This document shows positions 17,541 to 26,280 of a stretch of DNA of 64,000 bases, piece after piece. The DNA is taken from contig NZ_VIGX01000001.1 in assembly GCF_007858475.1 (NCBI RefSeq), positions 724,448 to 788,447 on the forward strand. Direction: 5' to 3'. The first letter of the stretch is position 1. Every line of letters starts with the position of its first letter. The notes below the pieces were generated by a model. It was not told the DNA's origin. It saw only the letters and a list, made by a program, of their open reading frames with translations, and made no database searches. Position numbers and translations under genes: made by a program. The stretch comes from Tsukamurella conjunctivitidis (GTDB lineage: Bacteria; Actinomycetota; Actinomycetes; Mycobacteriales; Mycobacteriaceae).

Positions 17541-17993
17541 ATGCGAAGGATTCTCGCCCTGTGCGCGATCGCGCTGCTCACCGTCTTCGGGCTGGTGGCG
17601 TGCGGCACGTCGCCCGCTGAACCCACGGCCACCGCGAAACCCGCCGCCGCGTCGACGTCTGGCGCCGCAGCCACGGCCGGTGGCGTGTCGGGGGCCGCGC
17701 GACCGTCGAACTCCGCGGTGCCGGAGCGCGTTCTCGCGACGCTCGCCCGGATCGACGCCGGCACCTGGCCGCCGAAGGACGGCTCGGGCACCCAGGGCGG
17801 CCGCAACTTCGGCAACTTCGAGCGGCGCCTGCCCGCGACCGACAAGCAGGGCAAGCGCGCGAAGTACACGGAGTGGGACGTCAACGTGAAGAAGTCCGGC
17901 CGCGGCCGGGACGCCGAGCGCATCATCACCGGGGCCGACGGCGGCGCCTGGTACACCCTGGACCACTACGAGACCTTCACGAGGATCCGATGA
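17541..17993 (+). CDS. Guanyl-specific ribonuclease (RNase Sa/N1 family), lipoprotein-like
   Basis: A 150-residue exported RNase. The N-terminus is a lipoprotein signal (LLTVFGLVAC; lipobox Cys21), followed by an Ala/Ser/Thr-rich linker to about residue 55, then a microbial RNase domain like Streptomyces RNase Sa. Expected catalytic residues are visible: Glu111 in KYTEWDV, Arg127 in AERIITG and His142 in LDHYETF. Such enzymes cleave RNA after guanosine. The stop overlaps the start of a barstar-family inhibitor (ATGA), so toxin and antidote are co-translated. TAGGGT (17527-17532) lies eight bases before the ATG, consistent with a leaderless mRNA. Anchoring to the membrane instead of free secretion is unusual for this family. 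Confidence 0.87.
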   Translation: MRRILALCAIALLTVFGLVACGTSPAEPTATAKPAAASTSGAAATAGGVSGAARPSNSAVPERVLATLARIDAGTWPPKDGSGTQGGRNFGNFERRLPATDKQGKRAKYTEWDVNVKKSGRGRDAERIITGADGGAWYTLDHYETFTRIR

Positions 17994-18421
17994 GCACCCT
18001 CCCGCAGTTCCTCAGCGCCGGCGCCGGCGCCGCGCTGACCGGTACCGATCTCGACACGCTCAAGCGGCGCGAGCGGCCGCGCGTGCTCGTCGCCCGCGGC
18101 AGCCGCATGCGCACCAAGGCCGCGCTCCTCGACGAGGTCTCGGCCGTGCTCCAGTTCCCGCTCGACTTCGGCGCCAACTGGGACGCCCTCGCGGACAGCC
18201 TGGGCGACCTCGACTGGCTCGGCGGTCCCGCGCTCGTGGTGCTCGGCATCGCCGAGGCCGAGCAGGTACTGGCGGACGAGACGGGCGCCCTCGCGACCTT
18301 CGTCGCCGTGCTCGCCGACCGGGAGGTGCAGGTGCTCCTGTCCGTGTCCGACGCTGCGGACGGTCCCGCGGTGCGGTCCGCCTGGGCCGGGGCCGGCCTC
18401 ACCGTGGAGGCGCTCGCATGA
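17990..18421 (+). CDS. Barstar-family ribonuclease inhibitor
   Basis: A 143-residue cytoplasmic protein of the barstar fold. The segment FPLDFGANWDALADSLGDL is the hallmark of the family and includes the conserved Asp/Trp of the RNase-binding helix; ALVVLGIAEAE follows. It should bind and block the RNase encoded directly upstream before export. Its ATG overlaps the RNase stop by four bases, and its own stop overlaps the exonuclease III start in the same manner, so all three should be made in fixed proportion. At 143 residues it is longer than the classic 90-residue barstar, but this length is common in actinobacteria. Confidence 0.87.
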   Translation: MSTLPQFLSAGAGAALTGTDLDTLKRRERPRVLVARGSRMRTKAALLDEVSAVLQFPLDFGANWDALADSLGDLDWLGGPALVVLGIAEAEQVLADETGALATFVAVLADREVQVLLSVSDAADGPAVRSAWAGAGLTVEALA

Positions 18422-19227
18422 TCATCACTTCGATCAACGTCAACGGCATCCGCGCGGCGGTGAAGCAGCGCTCCGAGGAGAACCTCGGCATGCTGCCGTG
18501 GCTCCGCGAGACCCGGGCCGAGGTGGTGCTCCTACAGGAGGTGCGCGCCACCCACAAGCAGACGCTGACGGCGCTCGCGCCCGCGCTGGAGGAGGGCTGG
18601 CACCTCGCGGCCGCCGAGTCCTCGACCGCCGGCCGCAACGGCGTCGCCGTGCTCTCGCGGCGCGAGCCGGATGCGGTGCGCATCGGCTTCGGCAGCACGG
18701 AGTTCGACGACGCCGGCCGATACCTCGAGGCGGACTTCGACGGGCTGACCGTCGGCTCGCTGTACCTCCCGTCGGGCGACGTCGGCACCGAGCGGCAGGA
18801 CGAGAAGGACCGCTTCCGCGCCGAATTCGGCGCCTACCTGGCGAAGCTGGGCCGCAAGCGCCGTGAGGTCCTGGTGTGCGGCGACTGGAACATCGGCCAC
18901 ACCGAGCTGGACATCAAGAACTGGAAGGGCAACGTCAAGAACTCGGGCTTCCTGCCCGAGGAGCGCGCCTGGATGAGCGAGTACATCGGCGAGGGCCGCG
19001 CGTTCAAGGACGTCGTGCGGGAGCTGCATCCCGGCGTCCCCGGCCCGTACGCCTGGTGGTCCTGGCGCGGCAAGGCCTTCGACAACGACTCCGGCTGGCG
19101 CATCGACCTGCAGATCGCCAACAACGCGCTGGCCAAGCGGGCGGTGTCCGCCCGCGTCGAACGCGCCGCCGCGTACAACCTGCGCTGGTCCGACCACGCG
19201 CCGGTCACCGTCGAGTACGCGGAGTAG
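18418..19227 (+). CDS. xthA: Exodeoxyribonuclease III
   Basis: A 269-residue EEP-superfamily nuclease acting at abasic sites in base-excision repair. Conserved blocks are ITSINVNGIRAA (metal/Asn), LLQEVRA (metal-binding Glu), YLPSGD, CGDWNIGHTELDIKN (catalytic Asp/Asn) and the C-terminal RIDLQIAN...SDHAPVTVEY with the catalytic Asp-His. The ATG overlaps the barstar stop (ATGA), placing a DNA-repair gene under control of the RNase-barstar unit. A weak hairpin (19228-19241) lies just after the stop. Confidence 0.93.
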   Translation: MIITSINVNGIRAAVKQRSEENLGMLPWLRETRAEVVLLQEVRATHKQTLTALAPALEEGWHLAAAESSTAGRNGVAVLSRREPDAVRIGFGSTEFDDAGRYLEADFDGLTVGSLYLPSGDVGTERQDEKDRFRAEFGAYLAKLGRKRREVLVCGDWNIGHTELDIKNWKGNVKNSGFLPEERAWMSEYIGEGRAFKDVVRELHPGVPGPYAWWSWRGKAFDNDSGWRIDLQIANNALAKRAVSARVERAAAYNLRWSDHAPVTVEYAE

Positions 19228-20352
<1,125 letters not shown>

Positions 20353-20384
20353 ACAACTGTGCAGTTGCAGGAGGACGTTCACCC

Positions 20385-21383
20385 ATGCTCCAGAAGTACC
20401 GCGACAAATGGCCGTGGTTCGACCACATCGTGGCCGCGGCCACGCGGTACCAGGACAAGAAGGGCGACTACTTCGGCGCCGGGATCACCTACTTCAGCGT
20501 TTTCGCCCTGTTCCCGCTGATCATGGTGGCCTTCGCCATCGGTGGCTACATCCTCATCAACGACGCCGAGTTGCTCGCGGAGATCAAGAATCAGGTCAAC
20601 TCCGTGATCAGCGAGGAGAGCCTGCGCAAGTCGGTGAGCGACCTGGTGGACCAGGCCATCGCCTCGCGCGGCACCGTCGGCGTCGTGGGTCTCGCGGGCG
20701 CCCTCTGGGCCGGACTCGGCTGGATGGCGAACGTCCGCGCCGGCCTCACCGAGATGTGGGACAGCGAGGTGCCCGAGCAGAACTTCGTGAAGACCAAGCT
20801 GGCAGACCTCGGCGCGCTCGCGGGCCTGTTCGTCGCGCTCGTGGCGTGCATCGCGCTGATGGCGGCGGGAAGCAGCCCGCTCACGAGCAAGCTCCTCGAC
20901 GCCGCCGGGCTCGACGACATGCCCGGCCTGCACTTCGTGATCTCGGGCGCGACGCTGCTGGTCACGCTCCTCGCCCTGTGGGTCCTGTGGACCTTCGTCA
21001 TCGCGCGCCTGCCCCGCGTGCAGTTCCCGTGGCGCAACGCCACCCGCGCCGGCCTCATGGCTGCCGTCGCGTTCATGATCCTCACGCAGCTCGCGACCCT
21101 GCTCATCGGGAGCGCCATGAAGGGACCGGCCGGCGCCACCTTCGGCCCGATCCTCGGCATCATGCTGTTCATCTACTTCACCGCGCGGATCATCCTGTTC
21201 GCGACGGCGTGGGCCGCCACGGATCCGCGGAACCAGCGCTACGTGATCCCCGCCGCCCCGGAGCCCGTGGTGATCTCGCCGGTCATCCGCGCGGAGCCCG
21301 ACGGGGGCCGGACCGCGCTCGCGGGCGCGGCGGGCCTCGTCGCGGGTCTCGGACTCGGCTCGCTGCTGCGCCGCAAGCGCTGA
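20385..21383 (+). CDS. yhjD: YihY/BrkB-family inner membrane protein YhjD
   Basis: A 332-residue protein with six predicted transmembrane helices and the family signature DYFGAGITYFSVFALFPLIMV near the N-terminus; a charged tail ends LGSLLRRKR. YhjD-type proteins are associated with lipid transport across the inner membrane (E. coli YhjD suppresses Kdo-deficient lipopolysaccharide), but their job in actinobacteria is unknown. GGAGG lies about ten bases upstream of ATG 20385. It follows trpS by 32 bases and is probably co-transcribed. Confidence 0.87.
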   Translation: MLQKYRDKWPWFDHIVAAATRYQDKKGDYFGAGITYFSVFALFPLIMVAFAIGGYILINDAELLAEIKNQVNSVISEESLRKSVSDLVDQAIASRGTVGVVGLAGALWAGLGWMANVRAGLTEMWDSEVPEQNFVKTKLADLGALAGLFVALVACIALMAAGSSPLTSKLLDAAGLDDMPGLHFVISGATLLVTLLALWVLWTFVIARLPRVQFPWRNATRAGLMAAVAFMILTQLATLLIGSAMKGPAGATFGPILGIMLFIYFTARIILFATAWAATDPRNQRYVIPAAPEPVVISPVIRAEPDGGRTALAGAAGLVAGLGLGSLLRRKR

Positions 21384-21399
21384 CCGGGCCGGGCGCGGC

Positions 21400-22896
21400 T
21401 CAGGCGTCCTCGGGTGCGGTCGCCCGCGGCAATGTGCGGCCGCGGAAGAAGGCGGGGCGGGTGACGGCGCACGCGATCATCAGCGGCACACCGAGAACCA
21501 GCATGCCGATGCCGATCACGAAGACGCCGCCGATGCCGCCGATCACCGTCTGCCCGTAGTCGGGTGCGATCATGTCGATCGCGCTCTGCGCGAAGGCCCA
21601 GATCATCGCGACCCCGCCGATCACGGGGAAGACCAGGCGCAGCACCAGGTTCCGCAGCGACGCCCGGAGCGTGCGCCGGAAGTACCACGCGCACGCGAAC
21701 GCCGTGATCGCGTAGTAGAAGGCCACGGCCAATCCGAGGGAGCTGATCGAGTCCTCCAGGGTGTTGCGGCTCAGCAGTGCCAGGGTGAGGTAGAAGACGA
21801 GGGCGGATGCGCCCATCACGACCGTGCCGAAGGAGGGCGTCAGGTACTTCGGGTGCACCCTCGCGAAACGTTCGGGAACGGCTTTGTAGACGGCCATGGC
21901 GAGGGTGCCGCGCGCCGTGGGCAGCACCGTCGACTGCGTCGACGACAGCGCCGACAACGCGACCGTCAGCACCAGGAGGCCCGCGAGGAGCGCGCCCCCG
22001 ACGGGATGCCCCAGCACGGTGAGCACGTCGTCGTGGTTGTCGGTGTTGCCCAGCCCCAGCCCCGTCGAGCCGAAGCCCGAATAGGACTGCACGGCGACGG
22101 CGACGAGCACGTACGTGCCCATGAGCACGACCGTCGCGAGGACCGCCGCCCGGCCGGGAGTGGACGAGGAGTCCTTCGTCTCCTCACCCACGGCGAGGCA
22201 GGCGTCCCAGCCCCAGTAGAGGAAGATGCACAGGATCACCGCAGCGGCGATCTGCGAGGCGCTGAGCCCGGTCGGGTCGAGCCAGTCCCAGGTCGGCCGC
22301 ACGGCCTGCGGCCCCGCGGTACCCCGGTACACGGCCCACAGCGCGGCGACGGCGGCCACGCCGAGCACCGCGAACTGGATCGACATGAGGACGTTCTGCA
22401 TCCGTTCCGAGACCACGATCCCGCGGTACGACACCCAGGTCATCGCCACGATCAGCGCGCATCCGAAGCCCACCACCGCCGCCCGGTCGTCGGCGAGCGA
22501 GTCCAATCCCACGAAACGCAGGAGGTAGGCCGCCGAGATCTCCGCGACGTTCGCGAGGCAGATGATCGCCGAGACCGCGAGACCCCAGCCGCCCATCCAC
22601 CCGATCCACGGGCCGAACGCCCGACTGCCCCAGGTGAACGTCGTACCCGCGTCGGGGGTGTCGGCGGCCAGCTCCTTGTAGGCGACGGCGACCATGAGCA
22701 TCGGGAGGAAGGCGACGACGAACATCGCCGGGGCCTTGCCCTGCACGTGCCCGACGACGCCGCCGAGCGTGGCCGCGAGGCTGTACGCGGGGGCCGTCGA
22801 GGACAGGCCGATCGCCATGTTGCTCAGCAGGCCCAGGGAGTTCGAGCGGAGTCCCTTGTCGGGGACCGCGGCCGTCCCGAGCGGCGCGGTCACCAC
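21400..22896 (-). CDS. APC-family amino acid permease
   Basis: A 498-residue protein with about twelve to thirteen hydrophobic helices, of the amino acid-polyamine-organocation superfamily. The first helix carries the glycine-rich unwound segment GLSSTAPAYSLAATLGGVVG that forms the substrate site in APC transporters, and LAADTPDAGTTFTWGSRAFGPWIGW follows. The substrate is not predictable. The GTG start (22896, with a second GTG at 22893) is one base after the stop of the D,D-carboxypeptidase gene, so the two form an operon. Confidence 0.86.
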   Translation of the reverse strand: MVTAPLGTAAVPDKGLRSNSLGLLSNMAIGLSSTAPAYSLAATLGGVVGHVQGKAPAMFVVAFLPMLMVAVAYKELAADTPDAGTTFTWGSRAFGPWIGWMGGWGLAVSAIICLANVAEISAAYLLRFVGLDSLADDRAAVVGFGCALIVAMTWVSYRGIVVSERMQNVLMSIQFAVLGVAAVAALWAVYRGTAGPQAVRPTWDWLDPTGLSASQIAAAVILCIFLYWGWDACLAVGEETKDSSSTPGRAAVLATVVLMGTYVLVAVAVQSYSGFGSTGLGLGNTDNHDDVLTVLGHPVGGALLAGLLVLTVALSALSSTQSTVLPTARGTLAMAVYKAVPERFARVHPKYLTPSFGTVVMGASALVFYLTLALLSRNTLEDSISSLGLAVAFYYAITAFACAWYFRRTLRASLRNLVLRLVFPVIGGVAMIWAFAQSAIDMIAPDYGQTVIGGIGGVFVIGIGMLVLGVPLMIACAVTRPAFFRGRTLPRATAPEDA

Positions 22897-22897
22897 G

Positions 22898-24199
22898 TCA
22901 GCGACCCCGGCTGGTGCGCATGGCGGCGCCCACCAGGACGGCGATGAGGGCGAGGCCGCCCAGACCGATCAGCAGCCGGGTGCCGTTGCCCATCCCCGAC
23001 GGGCCGCTCTCGACGACCGGGTCCTGGCTGCCGCGCTCGGGCCGCTGCGCGGAACCGTCGGCCTCGACCAGCGTGCCGACGGACTTGCCGCGCAACGCGA
23101 CCCCGTAGTCGAGGAGCCGGCGGTACTGATCCCAGTAGGTGTTGCCGGTCTGCGAGAGGCCGAACATCTGGACGATCACGTAGCGGTGACCGTCCCGGTC
23201 GACCGCGCCGACGAAGGTCTTCTTGGCGTCGTCGGTGTAGCCGTTCTTGCCCGCGACCGCCCCGGGGAAGTCGGTGAGCAGCCGGTTCTCGTTGACGATC
23301 GGGTACGGGGCCACGGAGGTCGGCGCCGGCGGCGAGCTCTGCCCCGGCGGGGGCGGCGTCGACGGCGCGGTGGTCGGCACCGGAGGGTGGCCGGGGAAGG
23401 TGACCTGGGGCTTGGCGGCGATCTCCACGAACCGCTTGTCCTGCAGGGCCGCCCGCAGGATGAGGGCCATGTCGTACGGGCTCGAGCTCATGCCGGGCCC
23501 GTCCAGGCCGGACGGCGACGCAGTGCGCGTATCGCGTGCGCCGAGCGACGCCGCCAGCGCGTTCATCTTGGTCAGCGTGGCGTCGACGCCGCCGAGCTGC
23601 CGGGCGAGGGCGTGCGCCGCGTCGTTGCCGGAGGCCAGGAGGAGGCCCTCGAGGAGCTGTTCGACGGTGTAGCGGCCGCCGACGTTCACGCCCGCGCCGT
23701 TGCCCTCCTGAGCCGCGTCCTCCGCGGTGCCCACGACCACCGTGCCGAGGTCGAGATCGCGCAGTGCGACCTGCGCGAGCAGTACTTTGATCGTGCTGGC
23801 CGGCCGGTATCGCCCGTGCGGATCCTTCGCCGCGACGACGGTGCCGTCCGTGACGTCCGCGACGAGCCACCCCGCGGAGTCGATGCCGGCCGGGACGGGC
23901 GGCGCACCGTCGGGCACGACGACACCGCAACCGGCCAGCTTCCCGCCCCCGACGGGCGGGTCCGGCACCGCGAGCGGCGTGGGCGTCGGCTGGCCGGGCT
24001 TCGGTACCTCGGATTCGTCGACCGCCGGTGGCGGCACCCGCTTGTGCGGGCAGGCATCGGTGACGAGGGTCTTCGCCGCCGGGCCGGGCGTGGGGGACGG
24101 CGGCGGACCGGGCGTCGCGGCGGCCGGGGCGGCGAGCGCGCCGAGCAGGCCGACGACGGCGAGGACCCGGCCCGCGGTGGAGGGAGTGCGCGCGATCAT
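22898..24199 (-). CDS. dacB: D-alanyl-D-alanine carboxypeptidase (DacB1-like)
   Basis: A 433-residue exported serine peptidase trimming the terminal D-Ala of peptidoglycan stem peptides. A Sec signal peptide (MIARTPSTAGRVLAVVGLLG...) leads to a Pro-rich linker, then the penicillin-binding domain with STIK (SxxK), SGN (SxN) and KNG where KTG is usual. A Pro/Ser-rich spacer and a C-terminal transmembrane helix (LLIGLGGLALIAVLVGAAM) anchor it outside the cell. I prefer ATG 24199 over ATG 24208: TACGAT (24212-24207) overlaps the upstream ATG and lies seven bases before 24199. M. tuberculosis Rv3330 (dacB1) has the same architecture. Confidence 0.87.
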   Translation of the reverse strand: MIARTPSTAGRVLAVVGLLGALAAPAAATPGPPPSPTPGPAAKTLVTDACPHKRVPPPAVDESEVPKPGQPTPTPLAVPDPPVGGGKLAGCGVVVPDGAPPVPAGIDSAGWLVADVTDGTVVAAKDPHGRYRPASTIKVLLAQVALRDLDLGTVVVGTAEDAAQEGNGAGVNVGGRYTVEQLLEGLLLASGNDAAHALARQLGGVDATLTKMNALAASLGARDTRTASPSGLDGPGMSSSPYDMALILRAALQDKRFVEIAAKPQVTFPGHPPVPTTAPSTPPPPGQSSPPAPTSVAPYPIVNENRLLTDFPGAVAGKNGYTDDAKKTFVGAVDRDGHRYVIVQMFGLSQTGNTYWDQYRRLLDYGVALRGKSVGTLVEADGSAQRPERGSQDPVVESGPSGMGNGTRLLIGLGGLALIAVLVGAAMRTSRGR

Positions 24200-24230
24200 C
24201 GCGCTCATCGTAGTCGGCTACGGTGGCGGA
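24200..24230. promoter_or_regulatory. Back-to-back leaderless promoters, dacB / sucrase-ferredoxin gene
   Basis: Minus-strand TACGAT (24212-24207) is seven bases from ATG 24199; plus-strand TACGGT (24219-24224) is six bases from ATG 24231. The start codons are thus separated by 31 bases and each -35 would lie in the opposite gene's direction. GTAG-N4-CTAC lies between the two boxes. Confidence 0.55.
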
Positions 24231-25091
24231 ATGACGGAGCGTTGTTCGAGTTTCACCGACGAGCCGCTCCCCGGTACCGCGACCACCGAGACCGGCTGGC
24301 TGTGCATCGAGAACGAGTCGGGCTGGGGCCGCGACCCGTTCTCGGGCGAGACCTTCGCGCCGGAGGTGGGTGGGGCCGTGGAGCGGTTCGCGGAGTCCCG
24401 CGGCCTGCGGGTGCTGCTGATCCGGCGTCCGGGCCGGATCGGGGCCCCGCGCGGGCGGATGCGGGTCTTCGTCGCCGACTCGGTGCCGGGGAGGACCGCG
24501 CTGCGCGAGTTCACCGTCGCCGACTACGCGGAGATCCCGGGCCTGCCCCTGGACGACCCCGCCGCCGGAGAACCCGCGGGGCCCATCGCCCTGGTGTGCA
24601 CGAACGGCAAACGCGACGTCTGCTGCGCCGTGCTCGGGCGGCCCATCGCCGCGGCGCTCGCCGACCGCTACACCGACCCGGTGGTGTGGGAGTGCTCGCA
24701 CACGGGTGGCCACCGCTTCGCGCCGGTGCTCATCGTGCTGCCCGCCGGCCACACCTACGGCCGGGTGACGGAAGGGCAGGCGCAGGGCGCCCTGGACGCG
24801 GCGCGCGCCGGCGTCGTCGCCACAGCGGGCCTCCGCGGCCGCTCGTCCATCCCGCCGGCCGAACAGGCCGCCGAAGTCGCCGTCCGCGAGCTCCTCGGCC
24901 CCGTCGGTCCCGACGTGCTGCGCACCGGGTCCGACGGTGGCGGCGCCGTCACCGTCCGGCATGAGGACGGGCGAACGTGGCGGATGGCGGTGACCTCCGA
25001 GGAGCTGCCGCCGCGGATGATGTCGTGCGGCAAGAAGCCCTCCCCCGCGCGGGCCTGGCGCGTCACCGATCTCATAGCGGACGGGAACTGA
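24231..25091 (+). CDS. Sucrase/ferredoxin-like family protein
   Basis: A 286-residue cytosolic protein of the Suc_Fer-like family (PF06999 type), related to thioredoxin-like [2Fe-2S] ferredoxins. The cysteine-bearing segments CTNGKRDVCCAVLGRPIA and WECSHTGGHRFAPVLIVLP are the family hallmarks; the latter resembles the cluster-binding CSHxGGHR seen in these proteins. The role is unknown; a ferredoxin-type redox function is likely, and sucrase activity is historical and doubtful. It shares a 31-base divergent promoter with dacB and lies 26 bases before the deazaflavin reductase gene, with which it may be co-expressed. Confidence 0.83.
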   Translation: MTERCSSFTDEPLPGTATTETGWLCIENESGWGRDPFSGETFAPEVGGAVERFAESRGLRVLLIRRPGRIGAPRGRMRVFVADSVPGRTALREFTVADYAEIPGLPLDDPAAGEPAGPIALVCTNGKRDVCCAVLGRPIAAALADRYTDPVVWECSHTGGHRFAPVLIVLPAGHTYGRVTEGQAQGALDAARAGVVATAGLRGRSSIPPAEQAAEVAVRELLGPVGPDVLRTGSDGGGAVTVRHEDGRTWRMAVTSEELPPRMMSCGKKPSPARAWRVTDLIADGN

Positions 25092-25117
25092 CACCAATAC
25101 CCCCGAGACTCGTGGGT

Positions 25118-25591
25118 ATGACTGAGAAGACACCGGAACCGGGCTCCTACGACGACCCGGAGATGCCCTGGAACACGCTGACCGAGGAGACCATCGGCGA
25201 CTGGAACCGGAACGTGATCGACGAGTTCCGGGCCAACGCCGGCGTGGTCGGCGGCGCCTACCAGGGCGGCTCGCTCGTCCTACTCACCACCGCGGGCGCC
25301 CGGTCCGGTCGCCCGCACACCGTGCCGCTCGGACCGCTGTACCGGGGCGAACAGATGTACGTCAGCTCGTTCATCGAGACGGCGTACCCGGCGTGGTGGC
25401 ACAACGCCCGGAAGGAGCCCTCGGTCGTCATCGAGATCGGGGACCGGACGGTGCCCGCGACCGCCCGGGTGCTCGAGGGGGAGGAGTACGCCGAGTTCGC
25501 CCGGTGGGCGCTCGCGGACAACCCCGATCTCGCGGCGTTCCAGGCCACGATCGATCGTCCGATTCCGCTCATGACCATCACCCCGCGCTGA
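25118..25591 (+). CDS. Deazaflavin (F420)-dependent nitroreductase-family protein
   Basis: A 157-residue protein of the DDN/FDOR family (PF04075), split-barrel enzymes using cofactor F420. Typical blocks are WNRNVIDEFRANAGVVGG, LVLLTTAGARSGRPHTVPL and AYPAWWHNARKEPSVVIEIG. Relatives reduce quinones or nitroimidazoles. The start ATG 25118 fits the family; GTG 25112 is two codons earlier. F420 use is consistent with a mycolic-acid actinobacterium but is not shown by this sequence alone. Confidence 0.86.
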   Translation: MTEKTPEPGSYDDPEMPWNTLTEETIGDWNRNVIDEFRANAGVVGGAYQGGSLVLLTTAGARSGRPHTVPLGPLYRGEQMYVSSFIETAYPAWWHNARKEPSVVIEIGDRTVPATARVLEGEEYAEFARWALADNPDLAAFQATIDRPIPLMTITPR

Positions 25592-25634
25592 CCCGTGGTG
25601 CGGTTCGCCCCGGTTCGCCCGTTTCATCCACATC

Positions 25635-25668
25635 GAATATTCCATCTGGAGTAATCGTGGAGTAGCGT
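25635..25668 (+). promoter_or_regulatory. Predicted padR-MFS promoter with palindrome
   Basis: TTCCAT (25640-25645), a 17-bp spacer and TAGCGT (25663-25668) form a plausible promoter. The 8-bp palindrome GAATATTC (25635-25642) overlaps the -35, a placement suited to autorepression by the PadR protein. The A/T-rich patch stands out from its surroundings. Confidence 0.4.
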
Positions 25669-25698
25669 GTCCGGCGAGCGCACGATCGGAGGTGGACC

Positions 25699-26280
25699 AT
25701 GGCCCGAGAACGGGCGCTGACCCCGCTGGCGATCGCCGCGCTGGCGCTGCTCACCGAGCGGGACATGCACCCCTACGAGATGTTCACGACGATGACCGAG
25801 CGGCGCGAGGACCTCGTGGTCAAGCTCCGCGCCGGCTCGCTCTACCACGCGGTGAACCGGCTGGCGGAGGACGGCATGGTCGTCGGCGTGGGCACGGAGC
25901 GCGACGGCAATCGGCCCGAACGCACCACCTACGCGATCACCGACTCGGGCCGGGAGCGGCTGCAGGCCACCGTCGCGGACCTGCTCGCCGAACCGGCCGA
26001 GGAGTACCCGAGCTTCCCGTTCGCGGTCTCCGAGGCGCACAACCTGGACCGCGACCGCGTGCGGGAGCTGTTCGCCGCCCGGCTGGAGCGGCTCGAGGGG
26101 CAGGTCGCGGCGATGCGGGCGGGACACGCCCGCGCGCTGGGCCACGCCGCCGAGATGCACCTGCTCGACCTGGACTACCTCATCGCGATGCGCACCGCCG
26201 AGGCCGACTGGCTCCGGCGCACCGTCGAACGACTCGACGACGAGACCCTGAAATGGAAGGCGACCTGTCATGACGAATGA
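25699..26280 (+). CDS. PadR-family transcriptional regulator
   Basis: A 193-residue regulator. A PadR winged helix occupies about residues 10-85 (MHPYEMFTTMTERREDLVVK, SLYHAVNRLAEDGMV), followed by a Vir/PadR C-terminal coiled-coil dimerisation domain (about 100-185). PadR proteins usually repress neighbouring drug exporters and release DNA on ligand binding. The coding region overlaps the MFS exporter downstream by 11 bases, so it is almost certainly local. GGAGG lies upstream of ATG 25699, and a palindrome overlaps the promoter. Confidence 0.9.
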   Translation: MARERALTPLAIAALALLTERDMHPYEMFTTMTERREDLVVKLRAGSLYHAVNRLAEDGMVVGVGTERDGNRPERTTYAITDSGRERLQATVADLLAEPAEEYPSFPFAVSEAHNLDRDRVRELFAARLERLEGQVAAMRAGHARALGHAAEMHLLDLDYLIAMRTAEADWLRRTVERLDDETLKWKATCHDE

